A stretch of 64,000 bases of DNA from Prochilodus magdalenae (taxonomy: Eukaryota > Chordata > Actinopteri > Characiformes > Prochilodontidae): positions 21,692-85,691 of the forward strand of contig JAMWET010000686.1 of the NCBI GenBank assembly GCA_024036415.1, in the 5' to 3' direction. The translations under genes and the position numbers were made by a program. Under the pieces are notes generated by a model, which made no database searches, had not been told where the DNA came from, and saw only the letters and a list, made by a program, of their open reading frames with translations. Below are positions 47,721 to 60,762 of this stretch, piece by piece (positions within the stretch are counted from its first letter, which is position 1; each line of letters starts with the position of its first letter).

Positions 47721-49574
47721 TTTTTTCTCCTCTTAAAGGCCATTTAGGGTGTGTTGGTTGTATAAAGTTGTAATGTAAGGTCATGGTGGGTGAGCACTTT
47801 CCTGTGATCCAGATTATAATAAGAAATGTGGTCTGACTGTTGAAAGGAGCTGGATTTACTTTTAGTTAAACCTGGTTTGTGGTTTTACTAGATTATAAAG
47901 CTGCTTCTTTAAATACATAGTAGGTTCCAAACATCACTGACAGTTTACAGTGTAATTATTTTAATAAGTGTGTTTTATTATTGTTAAAGTGTTTCAGAAA
48001 AATGAACAAAGAATTTTACTGCAGCACCAAATAACCCTTTTCTGTGAGCCTGAAAAAGTGAGCCTGAAAAGTGCAACTCTCTGTTTTTACCTCTTTGACT
48101 TTTTTAACTGTGTTTACATTCTGCTGAAAGTTCATTTTTGTTTACTGAGCACAGTAAAGGAGCTAACAGTGTCACTAGCTTGTATCCAGGGTATTATGGA
48201 CATGTCATCTCATGTCCTCATATGAGGCCAAAGGGTCAACGTTTTAAAATGTATCATGGTGCAGAGAAGCAGAAATGTCATGTCCTCATATGAGGAAGCT
48301 GGTGTCTCAGGAGATTAAGTAAGTGTCCACCTGACACAATTATTTTACATTTATACCCAAAAATATTATTTAACAACATCAAACTTAAAAGTTGGTAAAG
48401 TTTAAATTGTGTTAAATTTATTTAGTATATAGGAAAACATTAAAATATGAAGTTTTATGTATAAATATAAAAATATTTTTATAATTACATTTATGTAGTT
48501 ATTAGAGCATTATATATTGAGTATACAGTAATCAGTTTTTATAGCTCAATACTTTTAAATTATTAAGTTTTTATTTACCCAAATTTATTCAATTAAAAGT
48601 CTGAACCTGAAAGAGGGCATGGTGCTTTTGAGACCTGACTCGAAACGACAATATGAGTGCTCTTTAACCAACGCGCTATCACTCAAAACGAACCATGTAC
48701 CTAGTCTTTTTTTCTCCTCTCGGGACCTTTTCCTTTTTTCTTGGTTTGACTCAGCTACCTTACCGTCAGCCCCTTCGGAAAGGTGCGACCGAGAGCTGAT
48801 TACCACTGGGAAGTTTTTTTTTACCTAGACCCAGCAGCTTCTCTACCGCTCTGCCCAGACCACCTGCTGCTGGACAGCGGCATTGACCGACCCCTCACAA
48901 TAGCAGTTTGACAGCAGGAATTAATAAAGGATCTAATTAAATAAATAAATAAATAAATAAATAAAGCTTATTGTGTGTTTGTAGTATAACATAGACATCC
49001 CTAGATGTTTTCTCTGCCTGATGCATGCCAATAATTTGATTAAACAGATATTTTCAATGACCACAGGACGTGTCTTTGTTATAGTTGTGGTGTTAGTGAT
49101 TGTTTAGCGCCGCCCAGTGGGCAAGGCTAGGAGTTTTACCTGTGAACGTGAAATAAAGGTCGAGAGACAAGCTCTGTCGTGGTCCGGATATACTTTTATT
49201 TTTAACACTCAAACGGTCATCCTAACTCTACAATAATCATGGGTATCATCCATGCAGTAATTATCCAATGGGAGGCTCTTACCTGTTTACATAGTTAAAT
49301 CCAGATGGTGACCTTTTTTTGGCTTGGTATATTAAGCACGTGTGAAACATAGATTTGATATATTTGAATATGCGGTAGTACGATTGAAATCTATGCTTAA
49401 TTTACATCTTACCCTAGCACAGCTGTCTCTCCTGCTAAACTGATCAGCTGTATTATCTGTATTAGGATGGTGAATGTATCATGTGTATGTGGGTTTGAGA
49501 TTTTAGAGGTTTCACACTCCTTACACTAGAGGGAGACATACACTGGGAGATGAGTCAGGAGAAACGGGAATAGC
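47721..49574. other. Spacer upstream of NLR C
   Basis: Parts (48320-48560, 49400 onward) parallel the spacer upstream of NLR A. The segment 48570-49310 has no counterpart there and looks like an insertion. It includes a tRNA-like antisense stretch, a (TAAA)n run at 48938-48965, and an AATAAA-containing stretch near 49150-49200 that could be an LTR end. No gene supported. Confidence 0.4.
48612..48690 (-). other. tRNA-like relic (possible SINE head)
   Basis: On the minus strand the sequence shows GATAGCGCGTTGGTTAAAGA (A-box-like) and GTTTCGAGTC (B-box-like), with a seven-base outer pairing TTTTGAG/CTCAAAA and GCACCA after it. The T-stem does not pair well. It is likely a decayed tRNA-derived element rather than a tRNA gene. 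Confidence 0.3.
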
Positions 49575-49582
49575 GGGAAGCC

Positions 49583-49594
49583 GAAACTGAAAGT
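49583..49594 (+). promoter_or_regulatory. ISRE-like site upstream of NLR C
   Basis: GAAACTGAAAGT fits the interferon-stimulated response element core GAAANNGAAA bound by IRF/STAT complexes. It stands about 2 kb ahead of the first coding exon of NLR C, within sequence conserved with NLR A's 5' flank. At the matching place in A (about 3929-3945) the site is lost by a small deletion (CCGAAAGTGAGTTTAGG). Confidence 0.45.
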
Positions 49595-49624
49595 AAAAAG
49601 TTTAGGGTGAAGATTCCGTTAGTG

Positions 49625-50898
49625 GATCAGAGGAGATTCCAGAAGTAGAGGATTTGAGACGGTAGGATTTAAGATCATTAGTAATCTGGTTGTGTTGTAG
49701 ATTATCTAGTAGTTTAACAGGTAGAGTTGTGTGGTAGTGTTGATTAAACTAGTACAGTAGTTACTGCGAGGGTGGAGTTGGGTGGTGCTAGCAGTGCTCA
49801 GCTGTGAGCTTCTCGGCTAACGAGGCTAATTTACCAGCTAACGTTATTGTGTTAGAAGGGTTTTTCTGATCAGCTGCAGATTCACTTTCACCTACACCGG
49901 TGTGGAAACATGCTGAGGGGTGTTTCAATCACTAGATGTTGAACACTGTTGGTGTGGAGGTGGATTTATGATTACAGGCCACTGTAGGCCTCTGATATCC
50001 TGTTAGCTAGCTCGGTACAGTTAGACTGAACTGCAGCTCAAACTGATACAGCAGAACTGACAAACAGTGATAACAACCACAGCGGTCTTCACAGCTGCTC
50101 AGGAGAGAAACTGAGAAGTGTCTATCTGCAGACTGCAGGTCAGGGCTGATACTGAAACACTGAAACTACACAACAGACACAGCATGTTAACACCTTTATG
50201 TGAATGTGTGTACAGAAATACTGTAACTCAGGATCAATCAGGGTTTGTACACACTCTTTAGAGACTCTTTAGAGAGTCTCTAAAGTTTCTACTTTGATCT
50301 CCGACACCCTCCAAGTTATTTTATAATCATGTATAATATCTTGTCTGTGGTGTTAGTGTTGGTGTGTGTTGTCATGGGTTAAGAAAGCACTGTGACTGTC
50401 CAGCAGCATGTAAAGCAGTCATTTACATGGTAAGTTTCTACATGGTAACTATTATGTTGATTAAGGTCCAAAAACCTGGATCCTCTAGTTGCTGGAAATC
50501 CTGAGGTTATATTTTAGCCTGCACTTCTGTCTCATATCAACTTGTGTCCAAACTGCATTTTTAACCTCCATGTGATGGGTTTAAGTCATGTTGTGCTTTG
50601 TTTGTATGTCTGCTGGGTTGTTAAGATGTTTAGTAAATATTTTAATCTGCAGTTTAGTGTTTTTGTTTTCTTTTAAAGCCAGGACAAAAACAGCTAGCAC
50701 CGTTCAAAAACTGTTCTGACTCATGTCTAGCATTCCTCAATTTTTATGGTCCAGATGCAAGATGATAATTTTTGATCAAAGCTGTAACCAAACTTAATGA
50801 AACATTTAGCTGAAGACCGAATACCGAACATGGTTTTATACAGTTTTATTAATGTATACAGTTTTGTAATGTACCACTATTGCGTAAACTAAATAGGC

Positions 50899-50955
<57 letters not shown>

Positions 50956-51589
50956 TCGATTCCCTAGCATTTGGTGCTTGCCTAATTTTTACGATAGTGA
51001 AAAAGTGGCAAAGTGAACCACTGAACAAGCAACACTGTGAAAAACCTTTATTTTTTAAATTCTTTTTCTAGGCACACAAATTTTGTCCACCATTCCAAAT
51101 TAGAATGTTGTATCTGATGGGGAACGGTGTGCTTCTATGCAGCTCTTTGATCCGACTTGCAGTTTTTGAAAAAAAAAATAAAAATTCCAGTTACACTCAG
51201 GGCAGTGAGCAGCACAAATTCAATGCTGGCCTGACCCACACTCTGTTTGTCTTTTATTCCATCTGTTGTTTCTCCTACAGCGTCCTATTCATTTTCAGGC
51301 CAACCCAAACCCTATTATTTTCTTTAACCTCCAGTCACCAAACTGCTTACTCAGGACTAATCCCCAAACTCTATTCCACAGCTATACTGATCTGCACTCC
51401 TCTAGGTGTCGTTCATTTAGTCCTCTCAAAGCAACCAAAGCCTAGCAGCAGCAAGGGAGGATGTGATGGTTTTAACCTCTGAATTATAATATTTCTATGT
51501 ATTTCTTTAGGTTTTGACTGATGCTGTAGCAACATCAAGTTTGTTATAACCCATAATTCAGTCTCCTGTAAATACAAAACTCTTTACAG
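49625..51589 (+). promoter_or_regulatory. Presumed 5' flank / leader region of NLR C
   Basis: 49625-50060 is nearly identical to 6658-7030 and 50080-50140 to 9465-9530 upstream of NLR A, so this holds the shared promoter/leader. It lacks A's 2.1-kb insert and the hAT element. A (TAA)n run lies at 50902-50955. The remainder, to the acceptor at 51589, is AT-rich with no gene. Confidence 0.4.
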
Positions 51590-51695
51590 CACGCAGAGAG
51601 CAGTGTGTCCAGTGTCCTACCATGTCTGTAAAGAGTAAAAACCTCATGATGGATCCACATCACTTTACGAGCAGAAAAGAAACCTCTGACTCAAA
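51590..51695 (+). CDS. NLR C exon 1: start exon
   Basis: TTTACAG acceptor at 51589, GTGAGT donor at 51696. ATG at 51622 opens MSVKSKNLMMDPHHFTSRKE and ends TSDSK across the junction. It is homologous to NLR A exon 1, where the first ATG is replaced. Confidence 0.65.
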
Positions 51696-54600
51696 GTGAG
51701 TTACTTTCTGTTAATATTATTTTAGATTTTTTTCCAGTTCATAACCGCATTGCAAACAGTACAGTGTGATGTTTAGTTATGACATATTTTGGGTAGTAAA
51801 TTCAAACTGTTACTGTTAAGTTAGTCAAGGATGTAGTGGTTAAAAAGAGAAGACTGTTATAGAGTTTACATGTTATCAGTATGTTTTGTGATGTAGCTGT
51901 TTTTAATACCCATATTAAACTCTTTATCTTGTGTCTTCACATCATATTTCCAGACTGCAAGCATGCAGAGCAGAACCTCCAGAGCCCAGCTGTGTGTCTA
52001 TGAAGAGTAACCACTCAATGCATCAGCCTCCTGTATTCAGTAATGAAAGATCCAGTACTGATCTGAGGTGAGACACTAACACAACATGGTAGTGAATTTC
52101 AACAGGACGTTTCTCAGGAAGCGTATTTAGGATTTTCTGCACTCAGACTAAATCTTTATTTCTCACTGCCACTGCCACAATAAGAGTCATTGCTTACTTG
52201 TACAATCACCTGTTATAACTAGTGTGTGTGTGTCAGTAATGAGGTAACCAGTACTGATCAGAGGTGAGACATCAATACAACATTTAGCTTTATCCTGGAT
52301 GTGGACCACTTCTCCCCTTCTTACTGCAAGTGGTAATGCCGTATTCACCTGTATGATCACCTGATGTATTTAGTAAAGACTAGTAATACTGGTAGTATAA
52401 GGAAATAAGTGGGGAAACACTTATAAGATAAGTGATTGAGGCTGATATATCTAAGAAACGTTCAAACAAACAAAGAATGAAATCAAAGAAGTGACTGTAG
52501 CAGAATAATGTATCTTCCTACAGCCAGGTCAAACAAGCTGTAATTAAGCCCAGCTGTCGGCATTTGGAATTTTGGGGTCTCTTCCATGATGCTACAGAAC
52601 AAGAAGCTGAAATCTCTGATATCGGATCTCCCATCTATTATCAATCATGACTGTTTTTGTCTGGATTAGTGCCTTGTGAAGCAGTGCTCTTTTGCACATG
52701 TAGGAGTTTAGTTTAGTTTAGTTTAGTTTAGTTTAGTTTAGTTTAGTTTAGTTTAGTTTGAAGAGACAGAACTTTGCTTTTCTTTGCTCTTGAACCATGT
52801 CTCTGCTCTTGCTGTCACTTAAATGAAAGTAGAAATGAAATCTTTTTTCACTCATGTAATTTCATACCAGCCATACAGTCACATCACAGCTTCAGTGCAT
52901 GTATGAATGTGTCTAATATAATATAGGAGGATATCCATAAAAAAGTAACAACAAAACAAATTAACAGCCTGAATAATAGTTTAAGTGCAACTTAAAGATG
53001 TGTACTTCCCATCTATTAACAGTTGTAGCTCTTTTCTAATACTCATATTAAACTCTTTATCTTGTGTCTCCACATCACATTTCCAGACTGCAGACATACA
53101 GAGCAGAACCTCCAGAGCCCAGCTGTGTGTCTATGAAGAGCAGCAACTCAATGCTTCTGCCTCCTCAAGTCAGTAATGAAGGAACCAGTACTGATCCGAG
53201 GTGAGACACTAACACAACATCGTAGTGAATTTTAGCAGGATGTTTCTCAGGAAGCGTATTTTGGATTTTCTGCACTCAGACTAAATCTTTATTTCTCACT
53301 GTTACTGAGAGTCATTGTTTATCTGTATGATCACCTGATGTAACTAGTGTGTGCTATCAGTAATGTGATAAGCAGTACTGATCAGAGGAGTGACATAAAC
53401 AGTATATTTATCTTTTTCCTGGATTTGGACCACTTCTCCATTTCTTACTGCCTGATGACATGTTTACCTGAATTTATGTGAGGAAAACAGAAGCTCTAAA
53501 TTTTTACTTCCAGTCATAATAAGCATGTGTGTTTGTGACTTTGTATGATTGTATGGGTGAAGTGAAATCTGAGAAAAAGGATATTTAAATTCCTTATTCC
53601 TTCAACCATAATGAGATACATGTGTACCTGACAGTTATGCTCTTTATGTTGGAAGAACTATGTGGGTATACGATAGCACAGTTTAGACAGTGTAACTGTC
53701 TCCAGTGAGATTAATGCTCTTTTAAGAAAAAAAAGATGATAAAAAATATTAAGAGTCTCAGCCTATATAAATTATATATAGCCTATATAATTGCTCTATC
53801 CCCATTCACAAGTAGAACATTTTAATTAGGATTCTAAGAGTTTGTTTGGACGCTGTGATAATATGAGGTGAGACCTATTAAGGGTTGAGAAAGAACTATA
53901 AGAAATTGGGCAGCTTCTGGCTAAAGGTTGCATCCCACCCTTTTTGAAAGGTGGAAGGACCGACTTAGGACTGATAAGTTACTCAGGAGTTACTCAGTAC
54001 ATAAGTAGTCTGACACCTTTGTACTTTTGCTGAAGTAGATTTTTGTAAAGTTACTTTTGTCTGAGTCATTATTCCAGAGAGGTAGCGGTAATTCTGCTTA
54101 ATAGGTGCTGCTTAAGACTACTTACACACCTCTGATGTTATTACCACATGAAGCATAACACTGTAAGAGGAAAGTGTTTCTTTCATGATAATGATTTTAC
54201 TGGTGTGGAAACATCAAGGATACTTCAGTTCCTTTAGTAAGGGGATAGTTTTGTTAATTATTAAAAAATACTATATAAAAAATATATATTATAATATTTA
54301 TTAATATGTAAACACCTGTAACCCCTGCAAAAGTGAAGGTATGTTTAAAGCTAAATTAAGGTACACAGTTGGGCATTAGGGTCTGTGTTATACACTTAAG
54401 GGTACCCTTTATCCATGGAAGCCATTTAAAAAACTGTAAATGTGCAGCTTGTTAAACCTACAGCAAGACGTTTAAGAGCTGTGGACAAGGAACAAAAGCA
54501 TTTTGCCCAGTTTGAGCAGCCTTTTGGGTACCACATTACCTGGCATCCTAAAAAGGATTACTGGGAAAATGTCTCAAATATCTATACCACAAGTGGCTCC

Positions 54601-57600
54601 TTGTTCAATAAAGATGGGGTCTCTTTTTGTATATTTTTGTCTCGCAAGTCATACTTCTTCTTAGTCAGAAAGTCTGGTGCTTTAAAATATCAAAAAAGAC
54701 ATCTGACTGTATGACCAACAAACGCAAGTTATTTTAACCTGATAAGGGGCGGATGACTGTTAAAAAACACACAAAACAAGCACAACAAACTCATGCAAAC
54801 AAAAACATGCCAGTGCATTTTCCTTAAAAGCTGCTAATGCGTGTGATCACTCTTGAACAGTTGAGTTTCGAAAGATGCAATTCTGTGAGCAGCATGAACT
54901 TTGTTTTAGTCCATTGTATGTTTCCTTAAAACCTTTTGCATGTGCAGATAACTAGCAAACACTCACACTTCCGGGTTTCCCCGACTCCTCCACTCCCTCG
55001 GACTCCATTTTCCAGAGTGCCTCATCCGATGACATTGCACCCACATGTTCCCAGCCATCCAATCATCGCCACTCTAGTTCGCCTAAGTTTTAGGACCGGC
55101 TGCATCCTTTTTAGCTTTAGTGTATATATCTCTCTTAAACACTTATTCATTGTGAAGTTTACGAGCCTAGTTTGCATTTCTGAGCTTTTCTTCTCTGTTT
55201 ACTCTGACTCTGGCTTTTTGACTCCCATTGGTTTTGACCTCCTCTTTTGCTTATTCTTTGTCAGCTGCTCTCTTCATCTACTCTCTGGCTATCAACCTTT
55301 TTTGTTACCAAGGCCATTCTCCTGCTTAAACCTTACACCCTGTTTGCCTCGCTGCCTGCCTACTCTGGTTTTAACATTCACATGTTCTCTGACCTTATCT
55401 CTCCCTCTATGTTTGTCCATGTATTGTTGCTGTGCTTATTTACTCACATGCTTAATAAAGCCCATCTGACTTTTAGTTCTGCGCACGTCGGTCCTGGGTC
55501 TTTGTCTCTGACACTGATACAATTCTGATAGCAGCCAGCTTAATGTGCAAATGAGAGGAGATGCTCTGTTTAAATCTGGGTTGAGCATTTCAGCCTTAGG
55601 CTCAGGTTAGACTCTCAGTCAGTATTTGTGGCATGGAACATGCCTCTGAATGTTTGGTAGCAGAATGTTCTGATTAGATGATGGCAGACTGCACATGATA
55701 ACTCTGTCCAATCCAAAGGCACATTAGCTTAAAGTCATTCTCACGCTTTAGTTTTCTCTTTTTTTCTAGCTGTGGGAGAGATGCTTCAGTTCAGGATCAG
55801 TCCAGGTGTGGAGTGTGTGAGCAGATTCAGACAGATCCAGTCTCTATCAACTGTGGACACACTTTCTGTAGACAGTGCATCAACAGCTACTGGGACCAGT
55901 TTGCTCAGTCAGAAGACTTTGCCTGTCCCCTCTGCAGAAAGAGGTCTAAAACACGTCCTGTTCTACCTCCACACACAGAGGAGTCCAGAAAGCAGGACTA
56001 CTGCCGACCAGTGGATATATGCCTGTATAGAGTCGTACAGAAACACAAAGCCAGCATGAAGAACAGATACGAGAGTTTATTTGAGGGATTTGAAACCCAT
56101 CAGAATAAAACCCTTCTGAACAGGATTTACACTCAGCTCTACATCATAGAGGGAGAGAGTGAAGGAGTGAATGAAGAACATGAAGTTTTACAGATTGAAA
56201 AGAAACTCTGGAACCAACACTGGCAGGATACACCGATTAAATGCTCAGATATCTTTAAACCTGTACAGTGCACTGTAGAAGAAATGGAAGAAGACAACAT
56301 TAGAGCTTTAATAACTGAAGATGACAGACATGAAGAAAGAACAGAGGATAACAGTCCACAAGTACAAAAGCTCAGGTCTGTGATGACTAAAGGCATTGCT
56401 GGAATTGGAAAAACAGTCTCTGTGCAGAAGTTCATTCTGGACTGGGCTGAAGGAAAAGCCAATCAGGATGTAGATTTTATATTTGTGTTTCAGTTCCGAG
56501 AGCTGAACCTGATTAAAGATCACCAGTACAGTCTACAAGGACTTCTGTGTGACTTCCATCCTGAGCTCCAAGATCTGGACACAAAGACATATGATGAGTG
56601 TAAGATGGTGTTAATATTTGATGGTCTGGATGAGAGCAGAATCCCACTGAACTTTTCACAGAGTGAGAAAGTAACTGACATAACCAAAGTGTCATCAGTG
56701 GACCTGCTAATGACAAACCTCATCAAAGGAGAGCTTCTTCCCTCTGCACTCACCTGGATCACCTCCCGACCAGCAGCAGCCAATCAGATCCCCTCTCAGT
56801 ACATCAGCCGTGTGACAGAAATTCAGGGTTTCAATGACCCACAGAAGGAGGAATACTTCAGGAAGAGAATCAGTGACCAAGACCAAGCCCACAGGGTCAT
56901 CTCACACATTAAGAAAACAAGGAGCCTCCACATCATGTGCCACATTCCAGTCTTCTGTTGGATCTCAGCTACTGTGCTTCAGCATATAATGAAACAAGGT
57001 CATACAGAAATCCCTAAAACTCTGACTGCAATGTATTCACACTTCCTCTGGACTCAGACCATCATGAGGAGTGAGAAGTTTGAGGACCGAGGCGAGAGAA
57101 GTCCAAAGGATCTCCTGGGATACAACAGAAAGATGCTTCTGAAACTGGCTGAACTGGCTTTCAAACAGCTGATGAAGGGCAATGTGATGTTCTATGAAGA
57201 GGACCTGAGAGAGTGCGGCATTGATGTCACTGAGGCCTCAGTGTACTCTGGTATTTGTACTGAGATCTTTAGAGAAGAATCTGTGCTTCACCAGAGGAAG
57301 GTCTACTGCTTTGTACATCTGAGCTTTCAGGAGTTCCTGGCTGCTCTCTATGTGTTTCACTGCTATGTGAGCAAGAACATGAAGGAACTGCAGTGTTTGA
57401 AGACACGGAACACCAAATGGTCTGACAGTGTTTCATTGGAGGAGCTACTGAGGAGAGCTGTACGTAAAGCCTTAAAGAGTCAGAATGGAGACTTAGATCT
57501 GTTTCTCCGTTTCCTGCTGGGCATTTCACTGGAGTCCAATCAGCAGCTTTTAAAAGACCTTCTGACACAAACAGTGAGCAGCTCAGAGAGCATGAAGAAA

Positions 57601-59236
57601 ACAGTCCAGTACATCAAACGCATAATACAAACAGAGGATCTTCATTCTGACAGATCTGTTAACCTGTTCCTCTGTCTCACTGAAATGAATGATCAGTCTT
57701 TATCCAGAAATATTCAGAAATATCTCACATCAGAAAAGTCTTCAGAAAAGAAACTCTCTACTGGAGAGTGTTTAGCTCTAGCCTACATGCTTGTAACCTC
57801 AGAGGAGGTGCTGGATGAGCTGAACCTAAAGAATTACCGTACAACTGAGAAGGGTTACTGGAGACTAATACCAGCTGTGAGCAACTGCAGAAAGGCTGTG
57901 TAAGTTATATATTCTTTTATTTTATTTAATTAATACATTAGATTTTTTTTAATACTGGTGGCTAAATAGCCAGGTATATCTTTTTTAAATATCAAAATAA
58001 ATATTAAATACCTTTTAATTTATGAGGAGGCTGTACAACAGATAATTAGCAGTGGTGGAAAAAAATGTTATTGTGGCATTTTGCAGTAGCGTCTTATCAC
58101 TATGTGGCCACCAAATAACAATATAACATTAGCATAATAAAATCATCTTTAATTAAATTTTGCTGTAATAAAATGACAGAAGTGAGATGAAGACACTGAA
58201 AACAATAATTTTGTTATTGATATAATTTTCAGTTGAAATCACTTTAAGTATTATTATACTCAGGATATTGCAAAATGGATACAATTTTAATAATATCATG
58301 TAATAACTAACGTATCGTGACATTGTATTGTGGGGTCTTGATTCCCACACCCTACTGGTTGTGCATGAGAGATAAAAAGCAGCAAACTGGCAACTCCGTA
58401 TATCCACTCATCATCAAAAATAAAACTTGCACCCAGAAGGAATCAACCGACAAGGATGAAACTTGATGCCCTGCAACCCAATACCTCCTAATGCAACTAT
58501 TTGTTATATGTTAAGTGGAGGTTTAATATTACACATGGTTCTTTATTATTTCTTTACTTCTGGTGTCAGGAACGAATTTGTTATTTTTTTTCTTTTTGTT
58601 TTAAGATATCCTATATTCCATAAATACTTCTATACATTGCTATGATGTCACAATACAATACACTTTTTGGATCTTATCATACAACTGCATGTTTTATCAT
58701 AAAATGAGCAAAATTAGTTCAGGTAAAATGGATTTAAGGCCACATTTGGTAGTATTTTAGAATGTATTTTTTATCTGTTCCCACTGATTAGATGTCTGAA
58801 AGTGTTGAGGTATTATTTATATTTATTTAATAATTTCCTCTGTATGTTTTAGAATTCCTGATTTCTGTAAACCTGAATTTCTTATTCTCTGTTTTAACTG
58901 TAATATGTACTGTGTTTATGTGTCTTGTAGACTAGCTCACTGTAAACTCACCATGAACTCCTTTGAAACTCTCTGTGCTGCTCTGAAATCAACAAGCTCT
59001 CCTCTGAAAGAATTGGACCTCAGTAATACTGACCCACAGGACTCTGGCGTGAAGCTGCTCTCTGCTGGATTAAAGAGTTCAAACTGTAATCTGGAGATAC
59101 TCAGGTGAGTTTTCTGCAGATTCATTCCTGAATGAAGAAACTTAAAAAAAAATAAATTTGTAACAAACTGCTTGTAAGTTTCAAACCATCAAATCATCAA
59201 GTTATTCCAAATGCAACTATAGACTATAATGTTACC

Positions 59237-59271
<35 letters not shown>

Positions 59272-60727
59272 GAGAGAGAGAAATATGTGAATGTCAGGAA
59301 AACTACTAAGCAAAGAAAAAAATCATTAATTAGAAAACAAGCCCAATTTGAGCTTAATGTATGTGCATGAAATAAAAAACGACCCTTATCTCCCTCAAGG
59401 CTGATATTTTCTTGGGCTCTGTTGAGATCTGGTCAAACAGGCTGCTGAAATGTTAATTAAGGAACACACAAACTTTTTTGTATACCCAAAGTTTTGTTTT
59501 GTTGTGTTTTAATAGTCCCATCTTATAATGAATGATCCACACTACAAAGATGCTAAAAAGATCACAAACTACTGAAAATGGGGACTGAGTGATGAGTACA
59601 AAGTGACAAAGGGGGAATAAGCTGTCTCCTGGTCATATTAGAGATCTATTTAATTTAGCAGCTCATGTTGGAGAACTCAGGCTTTTATCTTATGATGGGT
59701 ACAATACAAACATATCATGTCTGATATTTAAAGACTCAACAGCACTGACATTATACCTACAAAACAAGTCTACATTAGATCACAACAATAAAGAACTTAC
59801 TTCTGGGTGAATAACGCTGATAGTGCTGCACTGATACAACAGAATTTTGTACCAGTCCTGATCCAGTGAATGGAACTCTTGATGCTTCAGCAGACCAAGA
59901 GATTTTAGAAAATGTCATGCTCCCAACTTTGTGGGAACAGTTTGGAGATGCCCCTTTGTGTTCCATCGTGACTGTACACCAGTGCACAAAGCAAGGTCCA
60001 TAAAGACATAGATGAGCGAGGTTGATGTGGAGGGACTTGACTGGCCTGCACAGAGTCAATAGAAAATGTAGAGCACCTTTGGGATGAATTAAATAGGAGG
60101 CTGTGAGCCAGGCCTTCTCGTCCAACATCAGTGTCTGATCTCACAAATGTGCTTCTGGAAAAATGGTCAGAAATTCCAATAAACACATTCCTAACACTTG
60201 TGGAAAGATCTGAAACTGTTATAGCTGCTAAGGGTCGGTCAACATCATATTTAACCCTGTGGATCAGAAATGGGATGTCACTCAACAATTCTTAACAAAT
60301 ACAGCTGGCCTCCTTTTCAGATACTTGTAGAAATATCTGCCCACCTCATGTAGTAATAAGCCAAGAAAGGTCTGGGGAAGAGTTTGTTGACATTAGTTAC
60401 GTAAAAACGTAATTCGTCCTCCTCCTCAAAACAGCGTGCCTAGTTGAACCATAAACCTCAATTCAACTCAGTCTGATATACAGTATTTATTTTAAATCAG
60501 CCCTGAAAAACATAGAAATGTGTTCAAATCTAAATAATACAGATTCTGAAATCTGATAGGCAGAAGGATGATCTCAGTCATTGAGGAATGCTCATCAACA
60601 CAGATACGACAACATAAATCATCTAAACTCAATATTTCATAAACAGTTAAATAACAGTAAATAAAAACATTAACCCAAAAATAAAACAACAATGCAAAAG
60701 GGCCCTTACATGTCAGATACATACATA

Positions 60728-60762
<35 letters not shown>

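Noticed and set aside
54442..54714. 90-codon open frame in NLR C intron 3
   Set aside because: No recognisable domain, paralogue or splice context.
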